Origin: Diorhabda sublineata
Taxonomy: Eukaryota > Arthropoda > Insecta > Coleoptera > Chrysomelidae
Length of the DNA: 64,000 nt
Assembly: GCF_026230105.1 (NCBI RefSeq)
Contig: NC_079476.1
Coordinates: forward strand, 12,414,709-12,478,708
Direction: 5' to 3'
Numbering within the stretch: the first letter of the stretch is position 1; every line of letters starts with the position of its first letter. A program made the position numbers and the translations under genes. The notes beneath the pieces are model-generated. The model was not told the origin of the DNA, made no database searches, and worked only from the letters and a program-made list of their open reading frames with translations. Positions 36,014 to 47,414 of this stretch are shown in pieces.

Positions 36014-39000
36014 GTTTGTTTTTCATGAAAAAATACTAGGAAGAAAATATAAGATGTACATGCGCTGGTTAGGTTAGGTAATTACCGGATTTCTATGAAG
36101 GCTGTAGTATCTCGTGCAGATATTCCAAAAATATTTGAAAAGTGATTAGAACAGTTTGTTAATGAAACTTCCATCAATTTTTTTCTAAACTTGGACCAAA
36201 TACAAGCTGATTATATGAAAATTGTGAGAATGGTTAGAAGACTAATTATCAAGACTGTTTGGTTGCTGTTAAAAACTTGTCAGTAGCAAACATGTTGCAT
36301 TGGGAGGCGTTAAAATAATGCGAGAGTACAATTATTTGTTTACAAAAGATGAAGGACAGAAACATTTCCTCATTTAAATCATTCTTTTATCCAATAGATT
36401 AAATCTACTGGGAAAATTTTTTAATTTGGGTTTTTGTTTATTTTGATCAAATATTGTTATTTTTATTGATTTGAGCTCTATAATTTATATATTTCGAATG
36501 AAATTGTATTTTTCCTAAAAAAAATTCCAAAAAAGATTATTATACCGAAAAATTAACTTAGATCGTATAGAGACACGTGTTGTTTTGAATTCAAAAAAAA
36601 TTCCCAGTATTTTTTAATACGCTAAGAGAATTAGATCAGATAGATGAAAGGGGAAAGATGTAAGATACTACTGCATACCACTAAGTTTAAGAATATACAT
36701 TCACAACTGATGCTATGAGATTAGTGTATCAGAAATACAGACAAATGATAGACTAATAATAGCAAAGTGTCTGATAACAAGAAACAATATAGTAGTTCCC
36801 TATATCAAAAAAGGAAACTAAAAGATTAACATAAAAAACATCATTAGCTCACTATAAAAATGTTGTAATTACAAAACATTAAGTATAGCAAAAATGTATA
36901 AAACTATAACCAATGTTTTGAATTATAATCGTATCACAAGATAAACCTTCGGTCTGAAAACGGTAACTGTGTAAATCTGCATATTGCTGTAGTGGTATTA
37001 TAAACAGTGTGATTAGTATGAATATCATCAACAGTTCCAGAAATTCTAACTCAGATCCCTATACTCATAGCGCTGGATCTGTTGAGATGTTTTTATGTAC
37101 CGACAATGTAAATGATCAATTTTATTTTCAGAATATACAAATTAATAGCACAAGTTTCTATGGTAATTGTTGTGGTCAATGGATATGTGTAGACTTATAG
37201 ATAAATCTAAAGATCAGATGAGATTGGTATCTTGCAATTAAAACGGATATCTGAGTACTAATTTTAATGGATGAAAATAGTTATTAACCGTAGCTTTTTC
37301 CAGTATTACACACCATAGTTTATAAGAAAGTGGAATACATCCGGAAACATATCGTATGTTCTTAAGATTCCATTATCTTATGTCACTTCTCCATCTGGGT
37401 ATCATTGCATATCACTGTTACACACCTAAACATCGTTATACCTAACAAGCCAACTTACGTGATGTTACTCATTTACTTCTATCTGATAGTCATTAGACGC
37501 ATGTTTGTTACTAGTATATGTCTAGAATTATTAACAAATTGGAACTGAAGCTATCAATATTGCCTTGAAATTTTCAGTCCTACTGCAGTAATGCCAATTC
37601 ATAACTATTTCATCATGTTCACCGACGTGAGAAAATTTTCAATTTTTACAAATTTTAACAAAATGAGTTCCTTGGAAACACATGAAAAGAAGGATTCATG
37701 ACATACATACATAAATATCATTGTGGAGCAATAGTATTCATCAGAATGGAGAACTACAATGTAAAATCAATAATAACATTGTGGAGTTGTCAGTTTATTT
37801 TTGAAGTCACGAATATATTGATATAGTACGAAGATATTCAGCTTCTTTGATCAGACCGAAACAATATCATTATTTCAATGGATTATAAATAATGAGAAAC
37901 AAAATAGGTGATGAAAATAATTCTACATTTCATGTAGTAGTATAGCATATAGGATAAATGAGTACCTTTATTGAAATTTGTATGACAACTGCATAAGTGA
38001 CTAGAATCATTTTGCAGTTCTGGGGTTAGTTATTGACTAGTATATTTTTTGGGTCTTAATGAGGTCACAATGGGAATAAAAAGTTCAAAAATAGTATTTT
38101 TTCTCGACTACGATAAGTAACATAATTACGAAAAAAAATATGAGTTGATTTGAAGAACGTAACAATCAGGAAACTCTGTTTCGACGTATTTGATTAAATT
38201 GAGCGCGTAATTTCCAACATTTCTCTATTCCGCAAGTGGATAGTGGAGCTTCTGTGTAATATTTTGCTAATGAAATACTTATCTTTTTGTGAAAACCTCG
38301 TCAATTGATACCTAGAGGCGTATCTATTTGGAGCTGAAATGTAAACTTCAGAGTTGAAAGCTGACGCATATTATAAATAATACATGATTTATTATAATTG
38401 AAAAGTTGATTTTGAATGAAATCAGTAAACTCGTAAATCATTTTCTGATTATCTCAAACTACCAATGTTGGAGCTCGCAATTCTATTTATACCTACATTC
38501 ATCTTATTAATAATGTAGTAGTGATGTATGATATCTCTTCAATTCGCAGGCGTAACATTTTTGCGTTCGATAATCACATAATATTGATATCTTATTGCTT
38601 AGAATAACACATTTCATGTTATTTCAGGCATTTGATGATAATCTATTTTATTCATGTTTGAAAAACCGCTTCTCTGGCATACTTTTTCTTGTAGTGCAGA
38701 ATTTCTACATTATTATTAATTTGAAAAAGCAATAATCACGTTCAGTCGCCCCTATCGAACAGCTATAAGGTTAAGACATTGATATGAAGTGGAAAAAGTA
38801 TGGTAAATATAACAAGTGCACTTTCCATGGCCTTTCAACTGGACTCAAATAGTTGTCTTTAGGTTATCTGTATGGGGAGCGATAACAAAGTTTCACCAGA
38901 AGGGTGAATTGATGCTTACATCGAAAATGAGGAAAAAATGGTAATTATCTCTAGGACAAAGTAAGAATGGTTAGAAAAAATATTTTTGAACAGATATCAA

Positions 39001-40235
39001 ATTCTTGGTGTGATATTGTACCTTCGTATTTCATCCTGTATTCATATAATCAGTAATCAGTAGTGATTGCGAGTACAATCTTATTTCTCCATAATTTTTT
39101 CAATTTCTTGTTTTTTCCAAAGGAAATCAAGCTTTGGTTGACAAGTATCTAAAATCACGTTATCAATATTTTTTTCGCAATATTTTCAGCTCTCATTGGT
39201 TTAGAATTTTCTTAAGAATTATAAAAATGTGTGTTCTTTATCATACCGCAGTCTAAATTTCATTTCTCGTTACAAGTTTCGAATTTGTCTTGATGTAATT
39301 CTTTATTATAATTACCAATTGAATTGTTATAAATATCAATATTTTACATTGTATTCATAGTTCTGATAAATCAAACTCTTTGAATAAAGTTGTTCTAACA
39401 TTAACTCATTCTATCTAACACATGGACCTATTAAAAGTTATGGACTTGCCCTACCTATCTTTTCACACATAGTTTCGAGATGCCAACATTAGAAAGGGTG
39501 GTTCAAAATAGAAATAGAGCTAAAGACGGCAAAAAGCCACTTTAATCTGTAGATTATAAACAGGATTATCAGCAAAACTGTTCAAATATTTGATTTTAAA
39601 TGACACTTTTTGTAAAATTTTAAATTGATTGGTAGATAATAAACTAAAAACTCATATATAATTAATTTTATATTTCATTTAAGGTAAGGGATGTTTTCAA
39701 AGAAATGATAAATAAGAAAAAGACCTCAAGCCAACTAGTTTATTTATAAATTTGAAGGGATTTACTCAAAAAATATAATAATAATATTTATTACATCTAA
39801 ACAGTTTGAAAGTTGAATGTCTTCTTAAAATGTAATGTTCTTGTTTAAAAATGAGGGATTATATTAATAGTATTTGTTTAGGACAAGTACATCAAATGTA
39901 ATAAAATAGCATATGAAATGTAATAACCCTGAATCATATAATAAATAATAATAAAAATTAATTAACAATGAAGAGACAAGATAATCTTATATTTAATATA
40001 TACATTATACATGGTGGGTTACAACAATCATAAAACTTATTTGTCTTAATGATAATGAGCTTATAGTCTATAGTATTGTATTGTAATATTAAAGCCAGGA
40101 AATCTGTCTAAATAGTAATGATCTATGTTCATTTTCTGTCTTCATTTTCCGATTATACATCCACGTTTGTTAGATTTGAAAATAGTCATTGATGAAATTA
40201 TTGTCCTTCCTAGTATGTAATTTCGAATGATGTTG
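36014..40235. other. No recognisable gene (4.2 kb)
   Basis: A+T-rich sequence. GGTTAGGTTAGG (36067-36078) is a short telomere-like run. A 63-codon plus frame (37009-37200) has no known motif. No transposon, exon or RNA gene could be supported. Confidence 0.4.
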
Positions 40236-40239
40236 CAGG

Positions 40240-40345
40240 TTGAGAGCTCAAAATAAAACTGTCCAAGAGTTTTTTAAAATGCCAACGTTTCGATCTTCTA
40301 CTTGATCTTTATCAAGGCTCTTTAAATTATTAGACGTTAGTCAAA
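40240..40345 (+). repeat. PLE terminal motif copy
   Basis: AACGTTTCGATCTTCTACTTG followed by ATCTTTATCAAGGCTC (40288-40321), preceded by a diverged equivalent of the usual upstream block. A solo terminus. Confidence 0.6.
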
Positions 40346-40569
40346 AGATAAAATACATATACATATTCCGGATAGTTTTATTTTAAGTCCGCAACCCGCA
40401 AAACTATTCCCAATTTGAGAATAATATCATGTGCTACTTCTTCATTTTTTCATCTAAGTCACTTTCTTTAAAATCTCCGGGATTTTTTGGATTCTAAGAT
40501 TCCAATGAGAAAACTTGTTAGTTACTAGTTAATTACCAGGTAGACAATAATATTAATATAAATGCAAAC

Positions 40570-41183
40570 CTTTTGGGAGAAGGTTTCTTTCTAGAGGTTC
40601 GAGGGATCGAGTCATAATCTACAGTCATTGTAGTTTTTTGTACATTTAGATCCTTCAGTAAATCTTCATAAAATTCTACCGTTATTTCAGTATCCACAAC
40701 TAGTGTATCTGTGGTAGTACTGGTTTCTAAAAATTTTATTAAATATTAACAGAAATCATTTTACTTTAGGCAAATTATTGAAATATCTAACCGTACAATC
40801 TAATTTTCTCCTCATACCAACATCTTCATTGCTTAATCTTTCCCTTTCCAATGACCTTCTTTCTTGTTCTTTTTTTGTAAGTGTCAGGGAAAATCAAAAA
40901 CAGAAGGAACTGATCCTGTTTTTAAAATTCTATTCCAATATACATTAACTTCAAAATCTTCTTTGTGTTTTTCACTGTATTATATATTTATTCCTAAGAT
41001 TGGGGTCTTTTGGTATTCTAAAATATAGGTATATATTTAATGATTTTTGATTGTAATGATTACAAATTACTAATTTTTATTTGGATAAAAAGGATTAAAA
41101 ATGATGTTGGCATTCTTACTTGAAAAATTATAATTCTTTATCTTTCTAGCCGTACAGTTCATGGCACAATGAGATTAAACCAT
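40570..41183 (-). pseudogene. Decayed THAP-domain gene, multi-exon
   Basis: Minus strand. 41183-41120 encodes a THAP start: CAMNCTARKIKNYNFS after an ATG with a stop two codons on, then a GTAAGA donor. An acceptor (ATATTTTAG) precedes RIPKDPNLRNKYI (from 41017), matching the FHRFPKDP box. Then EKHKEDFEVN and GSVPSVFDFP (about 40979-40885), the HF and AVPTIF boxes. About 20 residues with the invariant Trp are deleted, and a slip at an A-run follows. A Lys/Glu-rich stretch (KKEQERRSLERERL) ends at a GTATGA donor. A final exon (40726-40570) reads TSTTTDTLVVDTEI onward and ends PSPKR at a GTTTGC donor. THAP domains are zinc-dependent DNA-binding folds found in host genes and in P-type transposases. 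Origin is open. Confidence 0.6.
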
Positions 41184-41440
41184 CTTTAAACCTCAAACTC
41201 AAAATATTTCTCAAAAATCACTCCAAACCTTGTTAATTATACCTATCCCAAAATAAAATGAGTGCCAGATAATAAGAGTACTAACATTTAAATACCTTCC
41301 AGGTACTTAAAGATGAATTAACCATAGACAAACTAAATAAACTTCAAGCTACAGATATAATTTTTTTTCATTTTACCCTTCACAGCTCCATCCTTCTTGT
41401 CTCTCTTGCACTGTGTTGGCATCGATTTAAACGTGTTGGT

Positions 41441-41474
41441 AATTTCGCAAAATTCCGGGAGTTAGCGCATGCGT
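41441..41474 (+). promoter_or_regulatory. NRF-1/Ewg-like site in a 34-bp inverted-repeat block (left copy)
   Basis: Contains GCGCATGCGT (41465-41474), one base from the palindromic NRF-1/Erect-wing core GCGCATGCGC. It lies 95 bp upstream of the start codon of the 41569 gene and about 280 bp upstream of the divergent THAP relic. The block AATTTCGCAAAATTCCGGGA through the palindrome recurs inverted at 42595-42629. That it acts as a promoter is inference. Confidence 0.45.
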
Positions 41475-41568
41475 GTCAAACATAATTTTTAAAAAAATAC
41501 ATATGACTTTGTTGTATACGTTCACGTACTTTGATGCTTACAATTCTTTTCTGTACAGAGGTGAAAAG

Positions 41569-42060
41569 ATGTCGTCAGACCTACAGGAAACTACTCGGAA
41601 AAAAAAATTTCCCAAGATCTGTGCCTGCGAGAAAGAATTTAATTCGAAATATTATGATAGGCTCATTAAAACATGTGAGGCAGTGAAAAACAGCTCAAGT
41701 TAGTGTTTCATGTTATGTGTATATCGTATAAAATGTATTGTATTATAAATGGTCATATGGATTTGGCATTATTTTTTAAATAAAAAAAAGTTATGAATAA
41801 TAATGTATTATATATGCACATACATATAATATTTAACATAATTGTGTCAACTGTGCGCTTTCCCGTAGCTTTCTGTATTTATCACCGAATTGTGTGCGTT
41901 TTCCTGTAGTGTTAGTGGGAGATGAGGATGTTGCAGCTCCCATGGATAAGACTGAGAAACGCACCAAACTGGTAATGTTTCAATTGGCACCAAAAAGGCC
42001 CTAAAGTAGTAATTATCATTTTTTTGACAGGAAGAAGAGAACAAGGAGTCATTAAACTGA
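41569..42060 (+). CDS. Three-exon gene for a 73-residue protein of unknown function
   Basis: Exon 1 41569-41698 (MSSDLQETTRKKKFPKICAC..., 43 codons plus 1 base), donor GTTAGT. Exon 2 41910-41971 after TTTTCCTGTAG, donor GTAATG. Exon 3 42031-42060 after CATTTTTTTGACAG, ending in TGA. Introns are 211 and 59 nt, with good pyrimidine tracts before both acceptors. Phases agree (1 then 0), so the exons join without a stop. The product is hydrophilic with three Cys (18, 20, 36), a basic patch at 11-13 and a charged C-terminus (KTEKRTKLEEENKE). No signal peptide or membrane segment. AATAAA occurs at 42416. A CTGTACAG acceptor-like site at 41553-41560 suggests an upstream non-coding exon. No family recognised; the frame could be a truncated ancestor. 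Confidence 0.5.
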
Positions 42061-42099
42061 ATATTAAAATTATGAAGCATTTACAGAGAGAAGCTCTGG

Positions 42100-42121
42100 T
42101 AACGAACCTAACCTAACCTAA
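42100..42121 (-). repeat. Short TTAGG-type run
   Basis: CCTAACCTAACCTAA (42106-42120) is three units of the insect telomere repeat on the minus strand. It is far too short to be a telomere. Such runs are common inside insect genomes. Confidence 0.7.
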
Positions 42122-42594
42122 TGAAGAAATGTGAAAATTTTAATTGCAGAAATATTATGTGATAATAATTTTGTCTTTTCCATGCCTTGCTGTAAATATT
42201 TAGTATATCTGGATAAAAAAATGTTTTATTTTTAACATTACTGATGCTGAACATAATTTTGATATTTAATACAAAATTATATTTCAGTTTTGTGATTCCC
42301 AAGTCAAAATATACAGTAATGTAAATCTGAATTTTGGTAAATATCATGTTTTGTTGCCAATATGTAATGTTTGATATGATATGATAATAAGATATGAATA
42401 CACAATATTTTTATGAATAAAAAAAATTTGGGTGAATTGTCCATTTATAGTATATACCTATTCTAATAGTCCTTTTATGAGGAGTAACAGATGTGTCAGC
42501 TGTAAATTTATACCTTTTAAAGAATTTTCTGTTTTAAAACACAACACTAATTATTACTCATTTCAAATAAACGAAGAAAAATCATACTTCTCCT

Positions 42595-42629
42595 ACGCAT
42601 GCGTATAACTCCCGGAATTCTGCTAAATT
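42595..42629 (-). promoter_or_regulatory. NRF-1/Ewg-like site in inverted-repeat block (right copy)
   Basis: ACGCATGCGT (42595-42604) within an inverted copy of 41441-41474 (TAACTCCCGGAATTCTGCTAAATT). The two copies bracket the three-exon gene. They could be paired promoters or the ends of an unknown element; the sequence cannot decide. Confidence 0.4.
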
Positions 42630-43294
42630 ATCGGCTTTCTCTCTGGGGCTTGTCCATAACCTTTAAAGGTCCATGATCTAATCTTAAACAAAATTCTTCT
42701 TTTTTTAATTGTAATACATAACATGTGATCGTGGACATAAAGCTAGCAGCAAATTTGAACACAAATAAAAATAGCAATCCTAGTTAATTGCTCTTTAATA
42801 CCTAACATACCTTAAAGTTGTGTGATATAAAATTTAAATAACAATTTTAACATACTAAATATAGATGCAAAGGCTTGAAATCTAAAATCCAACTTATCCA
42901 AGTTTGCTACGAATAACAATGTTGGAATGATACATTGTACGGGGAAAGTATTTTTCGATTATAGAAGGTTTTAGCATTGTTTTATAGGTCTACCAGTTTC
43001 AATCAATAGTTTAGTTTTGAGGAAATAACACTTATTTCTTCTCTTTTGTTTTGGAAGAAGCAAAATAAAAATTTTCGACAAACTCAACTGTTTATATATA
43101 ATTCTCCGGAAGCAAAATTTGGTTTATATCTATTATCATTATTACTTTAAATAGACAATATTTTTATCCTCTACCTTTTGTAAATATTGTTCATTATCTT
43201 CTTCTATGGACTTTTTGGATTTATGGGAATCGTAGCTTGGTTTAAAAATGCCAGTAGTTCACTAAACTCACAAATATCAGAATTCTCTAGTTAA
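42630..43294. other. No recognisable gene
   Basis: A+T-rich sequence without motif. Confidence 0.4.
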
Positions 43295-43295
43295 T

Positions 43296-44250
43296 AGAGT
43301 GATTCATTATGAAGGGTAAGTTTTGAGGAGTTTTACGTATTTCTACTCTACCAAATGTCGAATCTCTCAGAGAGGATACCACGGGCTACTAAAAAATGTT
43401 AACTTCTTTTTTTCAATAATTCACAGGGGGATTTCTGAAATTGACTAAAACTCTTAATTGGATATAGTGTTTACACAGGTAATTTGATTTTTAAGTAGCT
43501 GAGCCTAGAAAATCCAGTACCGGCTTTGAAAAATCAATTTAGGAATTCGTATTGAATACTGTACCTTATAACAATAACGAGAAACAACAAACAACAGAAA
43601 ACAATCACTAATAACAATAGCAATAACAATTTTGAAACAATAACTAAAATTATTTAGTTACGTATAAGTAAGAACTGAGAAAATATAATAATGGCAACAA
43701 AATGAAAATAATTTGAAGTAGATTCTCGACATGGAATCCAGCTACCTCTATACATTTTTGTTGCCGAATTGTTAATTACCGTATTCAATTACGGTATATG
43801 TAACGGTCAAATACTCTGGGAATCGTTTCTAATAGTATTGCTAAAAAGTATAATTCTATCAATTAACGGTCGTTGGGTTATTAATATTCTCTATTTAAAC
43901 TGGTTGTTTCAATCGTCTACAAATATGATTGAAATCAGGAGATCTTGAGGGCCATGAAATAGGACCTTCATGTCCTATCCACCTGTTGCCATAACATTAT
44001 CTAGATATTGTCTCACTACCAGTAGAAAGTGGGGGGATGCTCCATCATGCTGAAAGTACATCCTTCAAATTACAACATATTTTGTAGAAAGTTCAAATAG
44101 ATTTTTCCTTTTGAAGTACCATTGAAAAAGGAGGACCTACTTTCTTCTGCTCACACATGTGTATTACGGGAATTATTTGTGCACTCTCTTGTAAATTGTG
44201 CTTTATCTGTAAATAGTGTATTGTACAAGAAAAGTAACAAAAGCTAACAC
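43296..44250 (-). pseudogene. Tc1/mariner-type element remnant with transposase C-terminal half
   Basis: AGAGTGATTCATTATGAAG (43298-43316) resembles the end of the 23.5-kb element. Minus strand coding from about 44235: LFTDKAQFTRECTNNS (E of FTDE is K), then QHDGAPPHF in shifted frame (about 44060), GPISWPSRSPDFN (about 43955-43930). The second and third Asp motifs are present but the frame is broken many times. The opposite inverted end was not found, so the element is truncated on the right. Confidence 0.65.
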
Positions 44251-44455
44251 ATAAATAAAGCCTGATAAAATATCAATAATGACAATGGGTATAAAATATC
44301 AAGAAAACTAGCGTTTTGTCTGTTCTTGTCTTTTCATAGGGAATATGTAGCCAGCTCAGGTTTTTGTATTTAATTCCTGTATAGTTCTAGATATACCGAA
44401 ACAAAAGTTTTGGGCATTATTAGGAAAAAATTAATATAATTTTGCAAATTTTACA
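44251..44455. other. No recognisable gene
   Basis: Short spacer. Confidence 0.4.
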
Positions 44456-44700
44456 TTGACAGCATGCAAAATTATATTGATTAATAGATCACCTACAACA
44501 TAAATATTAAAAATAGTCTATTTTAACCACAATAATTTTTTTCCAGTTGTTATTTCTCAAAAATTAGTAGAAGCTATTGATTGAATTTTTCTAGTTGCAT
44601 TGATATTAATGTTGTAGGTGATCTAGTAATCAATATAATTTAGCAGGTTGTCATTGTTAAGTAATATTTTGATAAAAACCACAACACCTCGAAACATCGA
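44456..44700. repeat. Two PLE termini head to head (hairpin-forming)
   Basis: Positions 44456-44506 (TGACAGCATGCAAAATTATATTGATTAATAGATCACCTACAACAT) and the reverse complement of about 44606-44658 match closely, with about 100 bp between. The outer part of the right copy, read on the minus strand, gives GATGTTTCGAGGTGTTGTGG then TTTTTATCAAAATAT (about 44697-44664), the family's terminal box. The same TATTAATCAATAGATCAC string ends the PLE copy at 4808. Confidence 0.7.
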
Positions 44701-45609
44701 ATTTTTCATGAAAACTTAATATTTGCTGATTTCTAAGTGTGAAAAATGCGCTAGTCTCTCACGCTGAGAGTCTGTTGATTTTTTTACTTGTTGTTTGGTA
44801 CATTTGATACAATTATTATCTGATATAAAAGTTTAATCATTCACAATCAACACACATTAACACATATATCTTTCAATCAAAGTCAACTGAACCAGAATGA
44901 CTGATCAATAGATTTATACTTATTCCATTAATGCATGTTTTTATGCTTTAGAGTTACACAAACTAGTTTTCGGGATAATTGCATTATATTTTAGAAGAAA
45001 ATTATACAGATGTTCATCGAAAATCTACCAAAACATTATCAACTACATTTTAAATCTTTTATACTAAGAACAAAACCAAAATACTCTGAAAGTTGAATAG
45101 TTATTTAGATATTATAGAAAATAGAGCTAATCGACATAATACATAAAGAATATTTCTTAGTTACTCTCTATATGAATATTGATATTGGTACATTATACAC
45201 AAGATGATACGTTTCTGCACTAATTAATAGTTTGTTGCATCTGTTTAAACAGACAGTTGCCAGCTTGAAATGAAGTTGATGGTAATAAACCCTTCGAAAC
45301 CATAAAAAAATATTCTGGAAATTTCTTTCTGTGCGGACATCAGTGACGTCTTTGAATTGAGCTAGATGATTTTTTCTTTTTTTTTTTCTCTCCTGGATAT
45401 ACAACATTGGATATTCTTTTAGAAAACTCGTTCGTGATTCAGAAAAATATCAATTTGAAACGCTGTACTTTTAAACACGTAGAGAAGGTCTCTTCCTTAG
45501 GGCAATACTTGATATCATATCATGATCAAAGGGCGACTTTCCTATCCGTCATTGAAAACGCAATTCTCATCTAATATTCAAGTTTTGTTTTCCCTACATT
45601 CTTCTATGT
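44701..45609. other. No recognisable gene
   Basis: A+T-rich. A 79-codon minus frame (45168-45407) has no recognised motif. Confidence 0.4.
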
Positions 45610-45640
45610 ACAGGGTGTTTCATTAACAAATATTCAGCCT
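45610..45640 (+). repeat. Lone Tc1/mariner-type terminus
   Basis: TACAGGGTGTTTCATTAACAAATATTCAG resembles the outer end TACAGGGTGATTCATTAAG of the 23.5-kb element. No partner end was identified. Confidence 0.4.
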
Positions 45641-45819
45641 ACATAAATTTGAAGGCTTGATTTTCGTAAATTAACGACAATCTAGAATCCGAAGGTCCGA
45701 GAAGATGATTTAAATATATAAAACTAGACACTAGTAACTGTGGACTTTAGAAAAAGGATCATAGAAATGGGTTCAGAAAAGGTATTCCTTCATCCATATG
45801 CACGGTGTTGGCAGCTGTA

Positions 45820-46405
45820 CAGGGTCCTTCACGACGAGCTGAAGTGTTCTGAAAATTTGCTTGCATGAGTTTTCCGAAATGCTCATTTCAGCTGAAATAA
45901 TTTCAGTTTCCTGAAACTTCCGGTTATACCGAAAGTGAGCCCAAATTTCGTTATTTTGAATGGAATGCTATAGCTTTTATTAAATTTTTGGAATCTACGC
46001 GAAATTTCAATATAACTTTATATGAGGCATCGTTTGCATTAAGTCCACCATTTTTCTAATTATTTCACATTTTTGGACACATACAGCCCTCCATTAAAAA
46101 AAAATATTTTCAAGTTTAAGTGAGTCACGTCTAATATTTTTGGGATTTGGACAAATAACACTTACGGCTCTCAAAATCTGTGAAAACCTTGACAAAAATG
46201 TATATAGAATGTTCAGCAAATAGTGCCGAATTTCGCTATCTTAAAACCTCAAAAACTCAATTTTTTCGAATTGCAACCCCCATTTTTATCTTTACCATTA
46301 GATTCTACGCTTTAAATTAAGTAGACTTAGTTGGTAAATTTATATATCTCAAATTAAGGGTTTTTGTAAAAACTTGAAATTTTCATGGTTTTTAATTGTC
46401 GGTTG
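45820..46405 (+). repeat. Left inverted arm
   Basis: Pairs with 47415-48025, including CTAATATTTTTGGGATTTGGACA and TAAATTTTTGGAATCTACGCGAAATTTCAATATAAC. Confidence 0.85.
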
Positions 46406-46493
46406 TCAGGAGCGACCAAAAAAAGCTTATATATGAACAAACAAACAAACAATGGAAGCAACTTGACGTTTAAGTGCTGGAAAAGTGTTCTTC

Positions 46494-47254
46494 ATGGCCC
46501 GTTTAAGATTTATTAATCAAGATTATTTTAATTTGCTGGTAATATACGGGAAATGTGATAGGGTTATTAAACGAGCCTGCGATATTTTCCGTTTGCGATA
46601 CCCGGATAGACCACGACCCATCCCTGTTACACTTACACGGCTCATTCATAATTGTGAAATCCACGGTAAGTGTGTTGCACCGTGCAGCAAATTGAAACCT
46701 GTCGTAGACAAAGAAGCCAAATTACAGTCTTGGGATACTTCGGAGCGTATCCTGAAAATTCATTAACCGATGTAGAAAGAGAAAGCTTAATTTGGGCAGA
46801 TGATTGTAAAATTCAGAAGAATGGAAATTTAACCGGCGTAACTCTCATTATAGCAGTGATACTAATCCTCACTATTTAAATTTGAGGGTGAATTTTACTT
46901 AAAATTTTTGTTTATTGTAGGTAACAGATATCTAGAAATATTAGAAAATTATTTACACCCACTTAATCCGAATTGGAATCAGCTGTGGTATCAGCCCCAC
47001 CACACGGTAGTGCGCTTGTAAATAACTCTTTACAGACTCATATGAGGACTGATGGATAGCACACGATAGACCGCATAATGGCCTCCCCGTTCACCCCATT
47101 ACATTTTTTTAGTTGGGGTCGTATAAAAGATATCGTGTATGCTTCGCCGCTAACTATAAAAGAAGATTGGCAGGAAAGAGTTCGGAATTCGTTACGAAAT
47201 TACGCAAGAAATTCGAAACGTCACTCAGCATTGGTTTTTAATAAGAATCCATAA
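46494..47254 (+). pseudogene. Tc1/mariner-type transposase, decayed
   Basis: The ATG at 46494 starts MARLRFINQDYFNLLVIYGK, then RACDIFRLRYPDRPRP and TLTRLIHNCEIHG. This is the HTH start with the YPDR box shared by this insect transposase group. Frameshifts follow. Later pieces are NSHYSSDTNPHYLN (about 46833-46875), a broken PHH segment near 47000, RPHNGLPVHPITFF (about 47070-47110; equivalent of WPPRSPDLTPLDFF) and WQERVRNSLRNYARNSKRHS (about 47169-47228), ending FNKNP and TAA. About 255 codons of signal remain; the FTDE and HD motifs are not visible, so part of the catalytic core is deleted. Confidence 0.7.
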
Positions 47255-47414
47255 ATTTTTTGAAGTTGGGGGCAACCATTTCGAACATTTACTATAGTTT
47301 AATTTTTAGTTGTGTTTATCTCCTCTTAGTGTAGTGTTTTCAAATATTTTTGAATTGACTAAAGTATTTTAATTTTTGAAACTTTTGTTATTCGTTGTTT
47401 GCTATCGGCAGGTA

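Noticed and set aside
42100..42121. Telomere or subtelomere, because of CCTAACCTAACCTAA (also GGTTAGGTTAGG at 36067)
   Set aside because: Only two or three units; interstitial runs of this size are ordinary in insect DNA.
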